Shown piece after piece: positions 25,866 through 33,721 of a stretch of DNA of 64,000 nucleotides. The translations under genes and the position numbers were made by a program. The notes below the pieces were generated by a model. That model was not told the origin of the DNA and searched no databases. It saw nothing but the letters and a program-made list of their open reading frames with translations. The stretch is from the NCBI GenBank assembly GCA_963728535.1, contig CAVSKK010000001.1:1178001-1242000 (forward strand). Reading direction: 5' to 3'. Numbering within the stretch: position 1 is the first letter of the stretch; every line of letters starts with the position of its first letter. Source of the stretch: VAXT01 sp963728535 (GTDB taxonomy: Bacteria > Actinomycetota > Thermoleophilia > Gaiellales > Gaiellaceae).

Positions 25866-26399
25866 CTATTCCAGGCGGTACGTCCAGCCCTCCTGCCATT
25901 CGAACGGCGCCACGACGAGCTCCTCGAGCGCCGTCCCGAGCAGGAGGTGCTCCAGCGCCCAGCGATTCGCCGAATGGGCGATCAGCAGCACTCGGGCCTC
26001 GTCGAACTCCGGAGAGAGGTCGTCGAGAAAATCCTTCGTTCGATCGACCACGTCGCGGTAGCTCTCTCCGCCGGGAAAGGCCTCGTCGATCCGATGCGGC
26101 TTCTCGGCGTCGATCTCGGGAACGGGGCGTCCGTTCAGGTCGCCGTAGTTGCATTCGCGGAGACGCCAATCGTCGCGCACAGGAACACTCGAGCCCTCGA
26201 AGGCGATCTCGGCGGTCTCGACCGCGCGCGCCAGGTCGGAGGTGAAGACCGCCGCGAGGCCGTCGTCACGACGGCGCTCGCCCAGGGCGCGGGCCAGTTC
26301 GCGACCCGTCTCGGAGAGACGGCCGGGAAGCCAGCCGGTTGCTACACCGGTCTCGTTGTCGACCGTCATCGAATGCGTCTCGTAGACGAGCTCGATCAA
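25866..26399 (-). CDS. Histidine phosphatase (phosphoglycerate mutase) family protein
   Basis: 177 residues. Instead of the usual N-terminal RHGE the first active-site His lies in YETHSMTVDN, as in a subgroup with NETGxATGWLPG; the other motifs are SDLARAVETA, LRECNYGDLNG, PGGESYRDV and the second His in LIAHSANRWALEHLL. Substrate unknown. Start is uncertain: TTG at 26399 gives an N-terminus that fits the family; TTG at 26423 overlaps era. Last gene of the phoH-to-era operon. Confidence 0.8.
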   Translation of the reverse strand: MIELVYETHSMTVDNETGVATGWLPGRLSETGRELARALGERRRDDGLAAVFTSDLARAVETAEIAFEGSSVPVRDDWRLRECNYGDLNGRPVPEIDAEKPHRIDEAFPGGESYRDVVDRTKDFLDDLSPEFDEARVLLIAHSANRWALEHLLLGTALEELVVAPFEWQEGWTYRLE

Positions 26400-26403
26400 G
26401 TCC

Positions 26404-27264
26404 TTAGATTCCCAGGCGCTCAAGCAGGCGAACGTCGCGCCGCCACTTCGGCATCACCTTCACGTGGAGCTCCAGGAAGATTGGGTGGCCGAGCAGCTGT
26501 TCGATCTCGGGGCGCGCGCGAATCCCGATCTCCTTGACAACGGAGCCGCGCTTTCCGACGACGATCTGTTTCTGCGACTCGGTCTCGACGTAGATGCTCG
26601 CCCGGACGACTTTCTCGCCCAGCTCCTCGACTTCGACCGAGATCGAGTGCGGCAACTCCTCGCGCGTCAGCTGAAGCGCCTTTTCGCGCACGAGCTCCGC
26701 GACCTGCGTCTCGGGCGAGAGGTCGCTTCGCTGATCGGGCGGGTAATACTCAGGCCCTTCGGGGAGCAGGCCGATGAGCTCGTCCCGCAACTCGTTGATC
26801 CCGTCGCCGGTTTTCGCGCTCACCGGGTGCAGCGCGTGGAAGTCGCCGAGCTTCGAGGCGGTTTGCATCTGCGTTGCGATATGGCCGCCGACGAGGTTGT
26901 CGACCTTGTTCAGGGCAATCACGACGGGTACCCCGAGGGAGAAGACGCGCCTGGCGACGAAATTGTCGCCGGCGCCGATCCGCTCGCGGGCGGAGAGGAC
27001 GATCACCACCGCGTCGACGTCCTCGAAGCCATGGTCGACCGTGTGTTGCATGCGCTCGGTCATGGGGTCGAGCGGGCGCTGAAACCCCGGCAGGTCGACG
27101 AGCACGAGCTGGTGCCCGTCCCCGTTGGCGACTCCCGCGATCCGGCGCCTCGTCGTGTGCGGCTTGTCGGAGACGATCGCGACCTTCCCGCCGCACAGCG
27201 CGTTCACAAGCGTGGATTTTCCGACGTTCGGACGGCCCGCAACGGCGACGAAGCCGGACTTCAC
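26404..27264 (-). CDS. era: GTPase Era
   Basis: 286 residues. Era binds the 16S rRNA 3' end and assists 30S assembly. G1 is GRPNVGKST (10-18), G2 around HTTRRR, G3 DLPG, G4 NKVD and G5 VSAKT; the C-terminal KH domain has the IVVGKRGSVVKEIG loop. GTG at 27264 overlaps the cdd stop by 4 bases. The longer open frame upstream only reads through cdd in another frame. Confidence 0.95.
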   Translation of the reverse strand: MKSGFVAVAGRPNVGKSTLVNALCGGKVAIVSDKPHTTRRRIAGVANGDGHQLVLVDLPGFQRPLDPMTERMQHTVDHGFEDVDAVVIVLSARERIGAGDNFVARRVFSLGVPVVIALNKVDNLVGGHIATQMQTASKLGDFHALHPVSAKTGDGINELRDELIGLLPEGPEYYPPDQRSDLSPETQVAELVREKALQLTREELPHSISVEVEELGEKVVRASIYVETESQKQIVVGKRGSVVKEIGIRARPEIEQLLGHPIFLELHVKVMPKWRRDVRLLERLGI

Positions 27265-27623
27265 AGCTCGAAGGTCTCCGGCAGAAGCTCCGCAGGAGTC
27301 CGCGAGACGACCTCGCCGTCGGCGTTCTTGAAGGTCACGCGGTCGAGCTGGAACTCGTGGAGCCACTGGCGGCAGCCGCCGCACGGCGACGCCGTGATCG
27401 CGATCTCCTCGAGATCTCCCGGCCGGCAGCCTTCGCCGACCGCGCGGGCGACGGCGGACCGCTCGGCGCAGATTCCCAGCGGATACGACGCGTTCTCGAC
27501 GTTCACGCCCTCGAAGATCCGCCCGTCGCGGGCGCGCACCGCCGCGCCGACGTGGAAGCTCGAGTACGGGGCGTAGGCTCGCTCGGCGATCGCGACCGCC
27601 CGCTCGTAGAGCTCGCCGCTCAC
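27261..27623 (-). CDS. cdd: Cytidine deaminase
   Basis: 120 residues, the length of tetrameric zinc cytidine deaminases. It converts cytidine or deoxycytidine to uridine or deoxyuridine. Zinc and catalytic residues: Cys and Glu in ICAERSAV and two Cys in SPCGGCRQ; NVENASYPLG binds the nucleoside. It starts with GTG and overlaps the upstream kinase/phosphatase gene by 4 bases. Confidence 0.95.
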   Translation of the reverse strand: MSGELYERAVAIAERAYAPYSSFHVGAAVRARDGRIFEGVNVENASYPLGICAERSAVARAVGEGCRPGDLEEIAITASPCGGCRQWLHEFQLDRVTFKNADGEVVSRTPAELLPETFEL

Positions 27624-28345
27624 GCGAAGACCTGGAACATGACGAGGACCGCGAGCGACCCGAGCAGGGCGCCGTAGCTGACCTCGAGGAAGGAGTGCAC
27701 GCCCGACTCGACGCGCGTCTGTGCGACGAGCAGCGCCATCAGGAAGGTCAGCGACGAGATCAGGAACCAGTGGCGCGAGTCGCCGACGACGTTCGTGATC
27801 GCCATCCAGCCTCCGAACGCGATGGCGGCGTGGCCCGAAGGCAGGCCGCCGCGGAGCGGAGTTCCCCGGCCGGTGTAGGCCTTCGTCCCGAGGACGAGGA
27901 TGATCGTGAGTACGAGCGCGATCAGAGTCAGCTCCGAGGGCGCGTCCCGGAGTCGGTCGATCAACCGCGTGCTGTGGTTGACGAGCTTGTCCGAGAAGAC
28001 GAGGTAGCCGACCGCGACGGCGTTCACGGTCGCGATCAGCACCGCGCCAGCGGCGATGTCCTTCGCAAGCTTGGCCAGCGGGTCGAAGGAGGTCGTGGCG
28101 ACGTCGATCCCCGCTTCGAGCGCCGTGTTCAACATCTCAGCGATCAGCACGAAGGAGATCGAGATCAGGAGCGCGATCAGCTCGATCCGGTCGACCCCGA
28201 CCGCGACGGCCGCGATCAGAACGGCGAAGGCGGCCGCGAAGTGAATGCGCAGGTTGCGCTGCGTGCGCAGCACGTGGATCACGCCTTCGAAGGCGAAGTT
28301 GAAGCTCTCGAGCAGCGAGGGTGCGCGCCGGCGGGACGTGCTCAC
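27620..28345 (-). CDS. Fusion of DgkA-type lipid kinase and PAP2 phosphatase
   Basis: 241 residues in two parts. Residues about 1-115 are a DgkA/UdpK-like membrane kinase (FAFEGVIHVLRTQRNLRIH; AEMLNTALEAGID; AKDIAAGAVL). Residues about 125-241 are a PAP2 domain with two recognisable motifs, PSGHAA and SGVHSFLEVSYG, in membrane helices. The family phosphorylates diacylglycerol or undecaprenol and removes phosphate from undecaprenyl pyrophosphate or phosphatidate, so one protein may carry both steps of lipid-carrier recycling. GTG start overlaps the ybeY stop by 4 bases. Confidence 0.88.
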   Translation of the reverse strand: MSTSRRRAPSLLESFNFAFEGVIHVLRTQRNLRIHFAAAFAVLIAAVAVGVDRIELIALLISISFVLIAEMLNTALEAGIDVATTSFDPLAKLAKDIAAGAVLIATVNAVAVGYLVFSDKLVNHSTRLIDRLRDAPSELTLIALVLTIILVLGTKAYTGRGTPLRGGLPSGHAAIAFGGWMAITNVVGDSRHWFLISSLTFLMALLVAQTRVESGVHSFLEVSYGALLGSLAVLVMFQVFA

Positions 28346-28719
28346 GAGGCCAGCTCCGCTTCGCGGCCTTCCATCTCGGCGCCGTGCTCGTAGCCGAGGA
28401 GGTGCAGAAGCGCGTGCACGAGCGGCGGCCGCCAGGCCTCGCCCACGACCTGCGGGCAGAGCACGGCGTCGCCGAGCTGGCGCGGAACGCCGGCGGGCAG
28501 CTCCTCACGTCCGTCGATCGGAAAGGCGAGCACGTCGGTCGCTTCGTCCTGACCCAGGTGCTCCCGCTTCAGGCCGCGCATCTCGCCCGGCTCGACGAAG
28601 ACGAGGCCGAGATCGCCGTCCTCGATCCCCTCCGCCGCGAGCACTCCGCGGGCGAGCGCCGTAGCGGCCTCCTCGTCGACCTCGGTCCCGCTGCGGTTTG
28701 CGATCTCGACTGTCACCAC
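28342..28719 (-). CDS. ybeY: Endoribonuclease YbeY (16S rRNA maturation)
   Basis: 125 residues. YbeY is a zinc metalloprotein needed for 16S 3' end maturation and ribosome quality control. The zinc site HxxxHxxxxxH is seen as HALLHLLGYEH near the C-terminus, with the typical EMRGLKREHLGQDEATDVLAF before it. GTG at 28719 or 28716 follows the phoH stop at 28724 with no gap for an independent promoter. Confidence 0.92.
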   Translation of the reverse strand: MVTVEIANRSGTEVDEEAATALARGVLAAEGIEDGDLGLVFVEPGEMRGLKREHLGQDEATDVLAFPIDGREELPAGVPRQLGDAVLCPQVVGEAWRPPLVHALLHLLGYEHGAEMEGREAELAS

Positions 28720-28723
28720 AGCG

Positions 28724-29683
28724 TCACTTCCGACGCTGCGTGCCGGTCTCCTCCGCATGCCTGCGGTAGGCCTCGACGATCCGCTGCACGAGCTTGTGGC
28801 GAACGACGTCCTCGTTGCCGAAGCGGATGAAGGCAACCCCGTCGAGCGAACCGAGGATGTCCTGCACCTGGATCAGCCCGGACGCCTGTTCTCGCGGGAG
28901 GTCAACCTGCGTGACGTCACCGGTGACGACGATCTTCGACCCGAAGCCGAGCCGGGTGAGGAACATCTGCATCTGCTCGGGGCTCGTGTTCTGCGCCTCG
29001 TCGAGGATGATGAACGAGTCGTTCAGGGTCCGACCGCGCATGAACGCAAGCGGAGCAACCTCGACGATGCCCTTCTCCATGTACGAGGCCAGCCGGTCGG
29101 CGTCGAGCATGTCGTAGAGGGCGTCGAACAGGGGCCGCAGGTAGGGATCGACCTTCTCGAGCATCGTCCCCGGGAGGTAGCCGAGCCGCTCGCCGGCCTC
29201 GACGGCCGGCCGCGTGAGGATGATCCGGCCGACCTGACGGTCGGCGAGGGCCGCAACCGCAAGGGCCATCGCCAGGTAGGTCTTGCCGGTGCCGGCGGGG
29301 CCGATGCCGAACGTGACCGTGCAGTCGCGGATCGCGTCCACGTAGTGCTTCTGGTTGACCGTCTTCGGCGCGATCTTCTTCCCGCGGTGGCGCCACACGA
29401 CGTCCTCGAACACCTCGCGCACGTCCTCGACCTGATCGAGCGCGACGAGCACGGCGTCCACCGTCGAGGGGCCGATCTCCTGACCGCCTTCCACGAGCTC
29501 GACGAGCTCGTCGACGACGGCGCGCGCCTCGTGCACGCGGTCGTCCTCGCCCTCGATCGTCAGCCGGTTTCCGCGCAGGCGAATCGTGCACCTGAGCCGG
29601 TTGCGGAGCGCGTCGAGCACGCCGTCGCCGATGGAAGCCAGTTCGGCGGCGACGTCGTTCGAGACAGAAAGCACCTGCTGCAT
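28724..29683 (-). CDS. phoH: PhoH family ATPase
   Basis: 319 residues. An RNA-linked P-loop NTPase commonly encoded before ybeY. An N-terminal KH-like segment precedes the NTPase core with Walker A GPAGTGKTYLA and Walker B FIILDEAQN; TRLGFGSKIVVTGDVTQVD is characteristic of PhoH. ATG at 29683 has no Shine-Dalgarno; a TACACT box 8 bases upstream predicts a leaderless transcript for the phoH-ybeY-dgk-cdd-era operon. Confidence 0.94.
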   Translation of the reverse strand: MQQVLSVSNDVAAELASIGDGVLDALRNRLRCTIRLRGNRLTIEGEDDRVHEARAVVDELVELVEGGQEIGPSTVDAVLVALDQVEDVREVFEDVVWRHRGKKIAPKTVNQKHYVDAIRDCTVTFGIGPAGTGKTYLAMALAVAALADRQVGRIILTRPAVEAGERLGYLPGTMLEKVDPYLRPLFDALYDMLDADRLASYMEKGIVEVAPLAFMRGRTLNDSFIILDEAQNTSPEQMQMFLTRLGFGSKIVVTGDVTQVDLPREQASGLIQVQDILGSLDGVAFIRFGNEDVVRHKLVQRIVEAYRRHAEETGTQRRK

Positions 29684-29690
29684 GGCCCTC

Positions 29691-29696
29691 AGTGTA
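29691..29696 (-). promoter_or_regulatory. Putative phoH operon -10 box (TACACT), leaderless
   Basis: TACACT puts the predicted transcription start at 29684, one base from the phoH ATG at 29683. Confidence 0.45.
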
Positions 29697-29769
29697 GGCG
29701 CGGCGGCAGACCCGACGGCTGTGACGCTTCAGGCACGAAGCCGACACTCACGCATGCGCTTTTCCTGGC

Positions 29770-29851
29770 TACGATCGCATCGGGGAGGAGGTCATGGGTA
29801 CCGGCCCGAGGGAGCGAGCTCAGCCGGCGGAGACGAGCGGGCTCAGCCGGC
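29770..29851 (+). other. Gap with a plus-strand start signal and a 17-bp direct repeat
   Basis: The 170-base gap between phoH and yqeY holds, on the plus strand, TACGAT (29770-29775), a strong GGGGAGGAGG ribosome site (about 29782-29791) and an ATG at 29794. The reading frame that follows runs antisense through yqeY and resembles no protein I know. Two 17-base direct copies with one mismatch (29812-29828, 29835-29851) lie inside. Function unknown; it may be a decayed gene start. Confidence 0.35.
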
Positions 29852-29853
29852 GC

Positions 29854-30297
29854 TCACGCGAGCTTCTCGCGCACGAGCTGGCTGACCGCCGAACCGTCCG
29901 CACGCCCGGCGACCTGGGGCATCACGTCGGCCATCACGCGGCCGAGATCGCGCATGCTCGTCGCCCCGCACTCGGCGATCGCATCGTCGATGATCGACTC
30001 CAGGTCCTCCTCCGAGAGCGGCTCGGGCATGAACTCCTGGATGACGCCGAGCTCGCGCTCTTCGGCCGCAGCCCTCTCCTCCTGTCCGGCCCCGCGGAAC
30101 GCCTCGGCGGCCTCAACTCGCTTCTTGCGCTCGCGCTGCAGCACCTGCAGCTCCTCCTCGTCGTGCAACTCCCGCTGCAGCTCCTTCTCCGCGGAACGGA
30201 GGTGCGACAGAATCAGGCGAAGCGCATCGCGCCGCTCAGCGTCGCGCTCGCGCATCGCTGTCGCCAGCTCCTCCTCGATCCGCACGATCAGGCTCAT
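29854..30297 (-). CDS. yqeY: GatB/YqeY domain protein
   Basis: 147 residues. It resembles the tRNA-binding tail domain of GatB: SLIVRIEEELATAMRERDAERRDALRLI at the N-terminus, a charged helical hairpin, then EFMPEPLSEEDLESII and GRVMADVMPQVAGRADGSAV. A role in amidotransferase-linked tRNA metabolism is assumed for the family but not proven. The ATG overlaps the HIT-protein stop by 4 bases. Last gene of the hrcA-dnaJ-prmA-mtaB-HIT-yqeY row. Confidence 0.9.
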   Translation of the reverse strand: MSLIVRIEEELATAMRERDAERRDALRLILSHLRSAEKELQRELHDEEELQVLQRERKKRVEAAEAFRGAGQEERAAAEERELGVIQEFMPEPLSEEDLESIIDDAIAECGATSMRDLGRVMADVMPQVAGRADGSAVSQLVREKLA

Positions 30298-30623
30298 TCG
30301 GGCAAGCCTCGCACCTTGCCGCCGAGGACGTGCCAGTGAAGGTGGAAGATCGTCTGTCCGCCGCCGGGGCCGACGTTGACGACGACGCGGTAATCCTCGA
30401 GACCGGCCTCCCGTGCGGTGTCGGCGATGAACTCGAGCATCTGCTGCGCCTCCTCGGCGGGAAATTCTCGAATGTCGCGAAACGTCTCGATGTGCCGCTC
30501 CGGAATCACGAGCAGATGCGTCTCCGCGCGCGGGTTGATGTCCTTGACCGCGACGAAGCCGCCGGCGCTGCGCACGTGGTCCCCTTCCCGGTAGAGCCGG
30601 CAGAAGAGACACTCAGAAGGCAC
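30294..30623 (-). CDS. HIT family (HINT-like) nucleotide hydrolase
   Basis: 109 residues, the size of HinT purine nucleoside phosphoramidases. A likely zinc Cys pair lies at the N-terminus (ECLFCRLY), and the histidine triad is HLHWHVLGG at the end. The GTG start at 30623 lies within the 3' end of the mtaB-like gene (overlap 11 bases), which excludes the longer frame. Confidence 0.92.
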   Translation of the reverse strand: MPSECLFCRLYREGDHVRSAGGFVAVKDINPRAETHLLVIPERHIETFRDIREFPAEEAQQMLEFIADTAREAGLEDYRVVVNVGPGGGQTIFHLHWHVLGGKVRGLPE

Positions 30624-31809
30624 CGACGATCCCCTCCTCCCGGACAGCCGTCGCGCGGGCGCGCACGAGCTCGCCGACCGGCGCCTCACCGGCCAGGAGC
30701 CAGGGAGAGTAGTCGTCTCCGTAGCCGCGCCCCGGGCGGTCGACGAGCACGTCGTCCTCCACTCCGAGCTTCGTCTGCCAGCGGCGCAGGCAGGCCTCGT
30801 GCGAGTCGGCGCGGAGCCTCGCGCTGCGGCGCTTCTTCACGGACGGGGCGACCGTGTCCGCCGCTGCCGTTGCCGTGCCCGGGCGCGGCGAATAGGGAAA
30901 GACGTGCACCTTCGTGATCCCGGCCTCGCGGACCACCCGCCGAGTGCGCTCGAAGGCCTGCTCGTCCTCTGCCGGGAAGCCGACGATGACGTCGGTCGTC
31001 AGGTTGAAGTCGGCAAGCGGTGCCAGCCGGCGCAGGAAGGTCGCGGCTGTGTAGCGGCGGCCCATCTCGCTCAGCACCTGGTCGTCCCCCGACTGGAGCG
31101 GCACGTGCAGATGCCGGGAGACCGTGGGCGTCTCACGCAGGGCGCGGATGAGCTCGGCGCCGACGTGATTGACCTCGATCGACGAGAGACGCAGGCGGCT
31201 GAGCCCCGGCGTCGCGCCGGCTTCCCGCACGAGCCGGGCGAGCGTGTAGCCGCGCTCGCGGTCCCGGAAGCAACCGAGGTTGATCCCCGTGAGGACGACC
31301 TCGCGATGCCCCTGGCCAACGCGTCGACGCACCTCGCTGAGCACGGCATCCGCGCTTCGGCTGCGGGAGCTCCCACGCACGAGCGGGATCACGCAGAAGT
31401 TGCACGAGAAGCTGCAGCCGTCCTGCACGCGGACGAAGGCACGCACCCGATCGAGGCGCGCGTCCGCCTGCACGCAGCCGATCGCACCGACGTCGCCGGC
31501 GACGAATTCGGGAGTCTCTTCGCTCCGACGGGAGACGATCGTGACGTTCTCGGGCAGCCCGGCAAAGCCGTCCGCGCTGAGATTGGCGCCACAGCCCGTG
31601 ACGTACACACGGCGATGGCTGCGCGCCGCACGAGCCGCAGCGTGACGCGATTTGCGAACCGCCTCGTGTGTGACGCAGCAGGTGTTGACGACGGCGATGT
31701 CTGCCTCGTCCTGCTCGACGTGGCCGTCGCGAAGCAGAGCCTCGCGGATCGCGTGCGCGTCCGCGTGCGACACCTTGCAGCCGAGGAAGCGGACCGAGAA
31801 GGTGGCCAC
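30613..31809 (-). CDS. mtaB: MiaB/MtaB-type tRNA methylthiotransferase
   Basis: 398 residues. A radical-SAM enzyme that adds methylthio groups to t6A37 of tRNAs reading ANN codons (MtaB) or a close relative. The N-terminal UPF0004 domain supplies Cys11 (FLGCKVSHAD), Cys in VVNTCCVT and YVTGCG for the auxiliary cluster; the radical-SAM cluster is CSFSCNFC. The C-terminal TRAM domain is weak. GTG start, 12 bases after the prmA stop. A typical dnaJ-prmA-mtaB order supports the assignment. Confidence 0.9.
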   Translation of the reverse strand: MATFSVRFLGCKVSHADAHAIREALLRDGHVEQDEADIAVVNTCCVTHEAVRKSRHAAARAARSHRRVYVTGCGANLSADGFAGLPENVTIVSRRSEETPEFVAGDVGAIGCVQADARLDRVRAFVRVQDGCSFSCNFCVIPLVRGSSRSRSADAVLSEVRRRVGQGHREVVLTGINLGCFRDRERGYTLARLVREAGATPGLSRLRLSSIEVNHVGAELIRALRETPTVSRHLHVPLQSGDDQVLSEMGRRYTAATFLRRLAPLADFNLTTDVIVGFPAEDEQAFERTRRVVREAGITKVHVFPYSPRPGTATAAADTVAPSVKKRRSARLRADSHEACLRRWQTKLGVEDDVLVDRPGRGYGDDYSPWLLAGEAPVGELVRARATAVREEGIVGAF

Positions 31810-31821
31810 GGAAGCGAGATG

Positions 31822-32556
31822 CTACTCGCGCTCGAAGAGATCAGCCGCCCAATTCTCTTGCGTGCGGCGCGCGACGGGCCTGAAACCCTGTAGCGCCGCG
31901 CAGTGTGTCTCGTCGTAGCCGGACGTGACCGCGAGCCGACATTCGAACTGCCGACTGAGCGAGCCGAGGGTCGGCAGATCGAGATTCGCGAGGACGATGT
32001 CGACGGGGCTCAGCCGATCGGAGCGTGCATCGGCGAGGGCGACCTCCAACCGGATGCCGTTCGCGGCGGCGTTTCTCGTCGTTGCCTCGATCGCGGCTGG
32101 ATCCGTGTCGATCGCGACCACGGGACCGAACCCGAGTTTTGCCGCGGCGATCGCGAGAACGCCGGAGCCGCAGCCGACATCGAGCAGGCTTCCCCGCTCG
32201 AGCCCGACGAGGAACTCGAGGCACAGCCGGGTCGTCGGATGAGCACCGGTCCCAAACGCCTGTCCTGGATCGATCACGACGGCGGTCAGCTCGGGAGGCG
32301 ACTGCTCCCAGGGCGGGCCGATCCAGAGCGATCCGACGACGGCGGGAACGTGAAACCGCTTCCACTCGTCCGCCCAGCCGGAAGCGACCGGGCTGCTCGT
32401 GACCACGCCGAAGCTCTCCCGCAAGCGGCCCGCCCCCGCCTCGTCCGTGAAGGCGAAGAGCTCGACCGCCTCCCCCGCGGGCTGCTCGGCAAAGCCCTCC
32501 GGGAACAGCTCGAGCATGCGCGCCGTCGCCTCTTCGATCCGATCGCGAGGCACCAC
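31822..32556 (-). CDS. prmA: Ribosomal protein L11 methyltransferase
   Basis: 244 residues, shorter than E. coli PrmA (293). The SAM site is LLDVGCGSGVLAIAAAKLG, and the PrmA-specific IDPGQAFGTGAHPTT and ANLDLPTLGS replace the usual NPPY. The N-terminal L11-binding domain is abbreviated. GTG at 32556 is the first usual start; in-frame codons above it read LVRASVV, which looks like the first strand of the family, so a non-standard start a few codons upstream is possible. Confidence 0.9.
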   Translation of the reverse strand: MVPRDRIEEATARMLELFPEGFAEQPAGEAVELFAFTDEAGAGRLRESFGVVTSSPVASGWADEWKRFHVPAVVGSLWIGPPWEQSPPELTAVVIDPGQAFGTGAHPTTRLCLEFLVGLERGSLLDVGCGSGVLAIAAAKLGFGPVVAIDTDPAAIEATTRNAAANGIRLEVALADARSDRLSPVDIVLANLDLPTLGSLSRQFECRLAVTSGYDETHCAALQGFRPVARRTQENWAADLFERE

Positions 32557-32576
32557 GACCGAGGCCCGTACGAGGC

Positions 32577-33695
32577 TCAGCGGAAGGCGCTCTTCAGCTT
32601 CTCGAAGAAGCCCTCGTCCGAGCGATAGGTCTTCTCCGTCGCGAGGCGCTCGAATTCCCCGAGCAGGTTGCGCTGCTCGTCGTCGAGCTGGCGGGGCATC
32701 GCCACGTTCACGAGCACGCGCTGGTCGCCGCGGCCGAAGCCCTGGAGCACCGGCATCCCGCGCCCGCGCAGGACGCGCAGCTCTCCCGGCTGCGTGCCGG
32801 GCTCGAACTCGAGCTCCACCTCGCCGTCGAGCGTACCCACCTCGACCTTCGCGCCCAGGGCGGCCTGGGTCATCGTCAGGTCGACGGTCGAGAAAATGTC
32901 GTCGCCCTCGCGGACGAGCCGCTCGTGGGGTCTGATGCGGACGAGCACGTACAGGTCTCCGGACTGCCCGCCGACCGGGCCGGCGTGGCCCTCGCCGGAG
33001 AGCCGAATGCGTTGGCCGTCATGGATTCCGGCCGGGATCTCGATCTCGAGGGCACGCTCGTCGAGCACGCGGCCGGCTCCTTCGCAACGGGCACACGGGT
33101 GCTCGACGATGCGGCCCGCGCCGCCGCAACGCGCGCAGGGCTGGCTGCGGACGAACTCGCCGAGGCTCGTCCGCGCCACGTGCTCGATGCGTCCGGAGCC
33201 ATGGCATTCCTCACAGGTCGCCGCCGTCGTGCCGGGCTCGACGCCGCTGCCTGCGCACTCGTCGCAGGCTCGCGCAACCTGGATGGGAACCTCGCGCTTG
33301 ATCCCGCTCGCGGCCTCTTCGAGGTCGATCACGACCTCTGCGGCGACGTCGGCCCCGCGACCTCGGCGAGGGCGGGTGGCGACCCCGAAGGCGTCCTCTC
33401 CGAAGAAGGCCGAGAAGATGTCGGCGAGGCTCCCGAAGTCGAACGCGGTCGGGCGGAAGCCTCCGCTCTGGAGGCCGGCATGACCGAAGCGGTCGTAGAG
33501 GCCACGGGTCTCGGTCTTCGAGAGCACCTCGTACGCCGCGACTGCCTCCCGGAAGCGCTCCTCCGCGTCGGGCTCCTGCGAGACGTCCGGGTGCAGCTCG
33601 CGCGCGAGCCGCCGGAAAGCCCGTTTGATCTCGGCTTCGGTCGCCGACCGGCCGACGCCGAGGATCTCGTAGTAGTCACGCCCGGTCGTCGCCAT
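32577..33695 (-). CDS. dnaJ: Chaperone protein DnaJ (type I)
   Basis: 372 residues. J domain at 1-70 with HPD (RELHPDVSQ), Gly/Phe-rich linker, four CxxCxGxG zinc repeats (CDECAGSG, CEECHGSG, CARCGGAG, CARCEGAG) and C-terminal substrate-binding domain. It delivers clients to DnaK, which is not in this window. ATG at 33695; a TACGCT box would start transcription one base upstream, so dnaJ may be made both from the hrcA message and a leaderless one. Confidence 0.96.
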   Translation of the reverse strand: MATTGRDYYEILGVGRSATEAEIKRAFRRLARELHPDVSQEPDAEERFREAVAAYEVLSKTETRGLYDRFGHAGLQSGGFRPTAFDFGSLADIFSAFFGEDAFGVATRPRRGRGADVAAEVVIDLEEAASGIKREVPIQVARACDECAGSGVEPGTTAATCEECHGSGRIEHVARTSLGEFVRSQPCARCGGAGRIVEHPCARCEGAGRVLDERALEIEIPAGIHDGQRIRLSGEGHAGPVGGQSGDLYVLVRIRPHERLVREGDDIFSTVDLTMTQAALGAKVEVGTLDGEVELEFEPGTQPGELRVLRGRGMPVLQGFGRGDQRVLVNVAMPRQLDDEQRNLLGEFERLATEKTYRSDEGFFEKLKSAFR

Positions 33696-33702
33696 CAATA
33701 AG

Positions 33703-33708
33703 AGCGTA
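33703..33708 (-). promoter_or_regulatory. Putative internal dnaJ -10 box (TACGCT)
   Basis: TACGCT lies in the 26-base gap between hrcA and dnaJ; the predicted transcription start 33696 is one base from the ATG. Confidence 0.35.
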
Positions 33709-33721
33709 GCCGGGGGACGAG

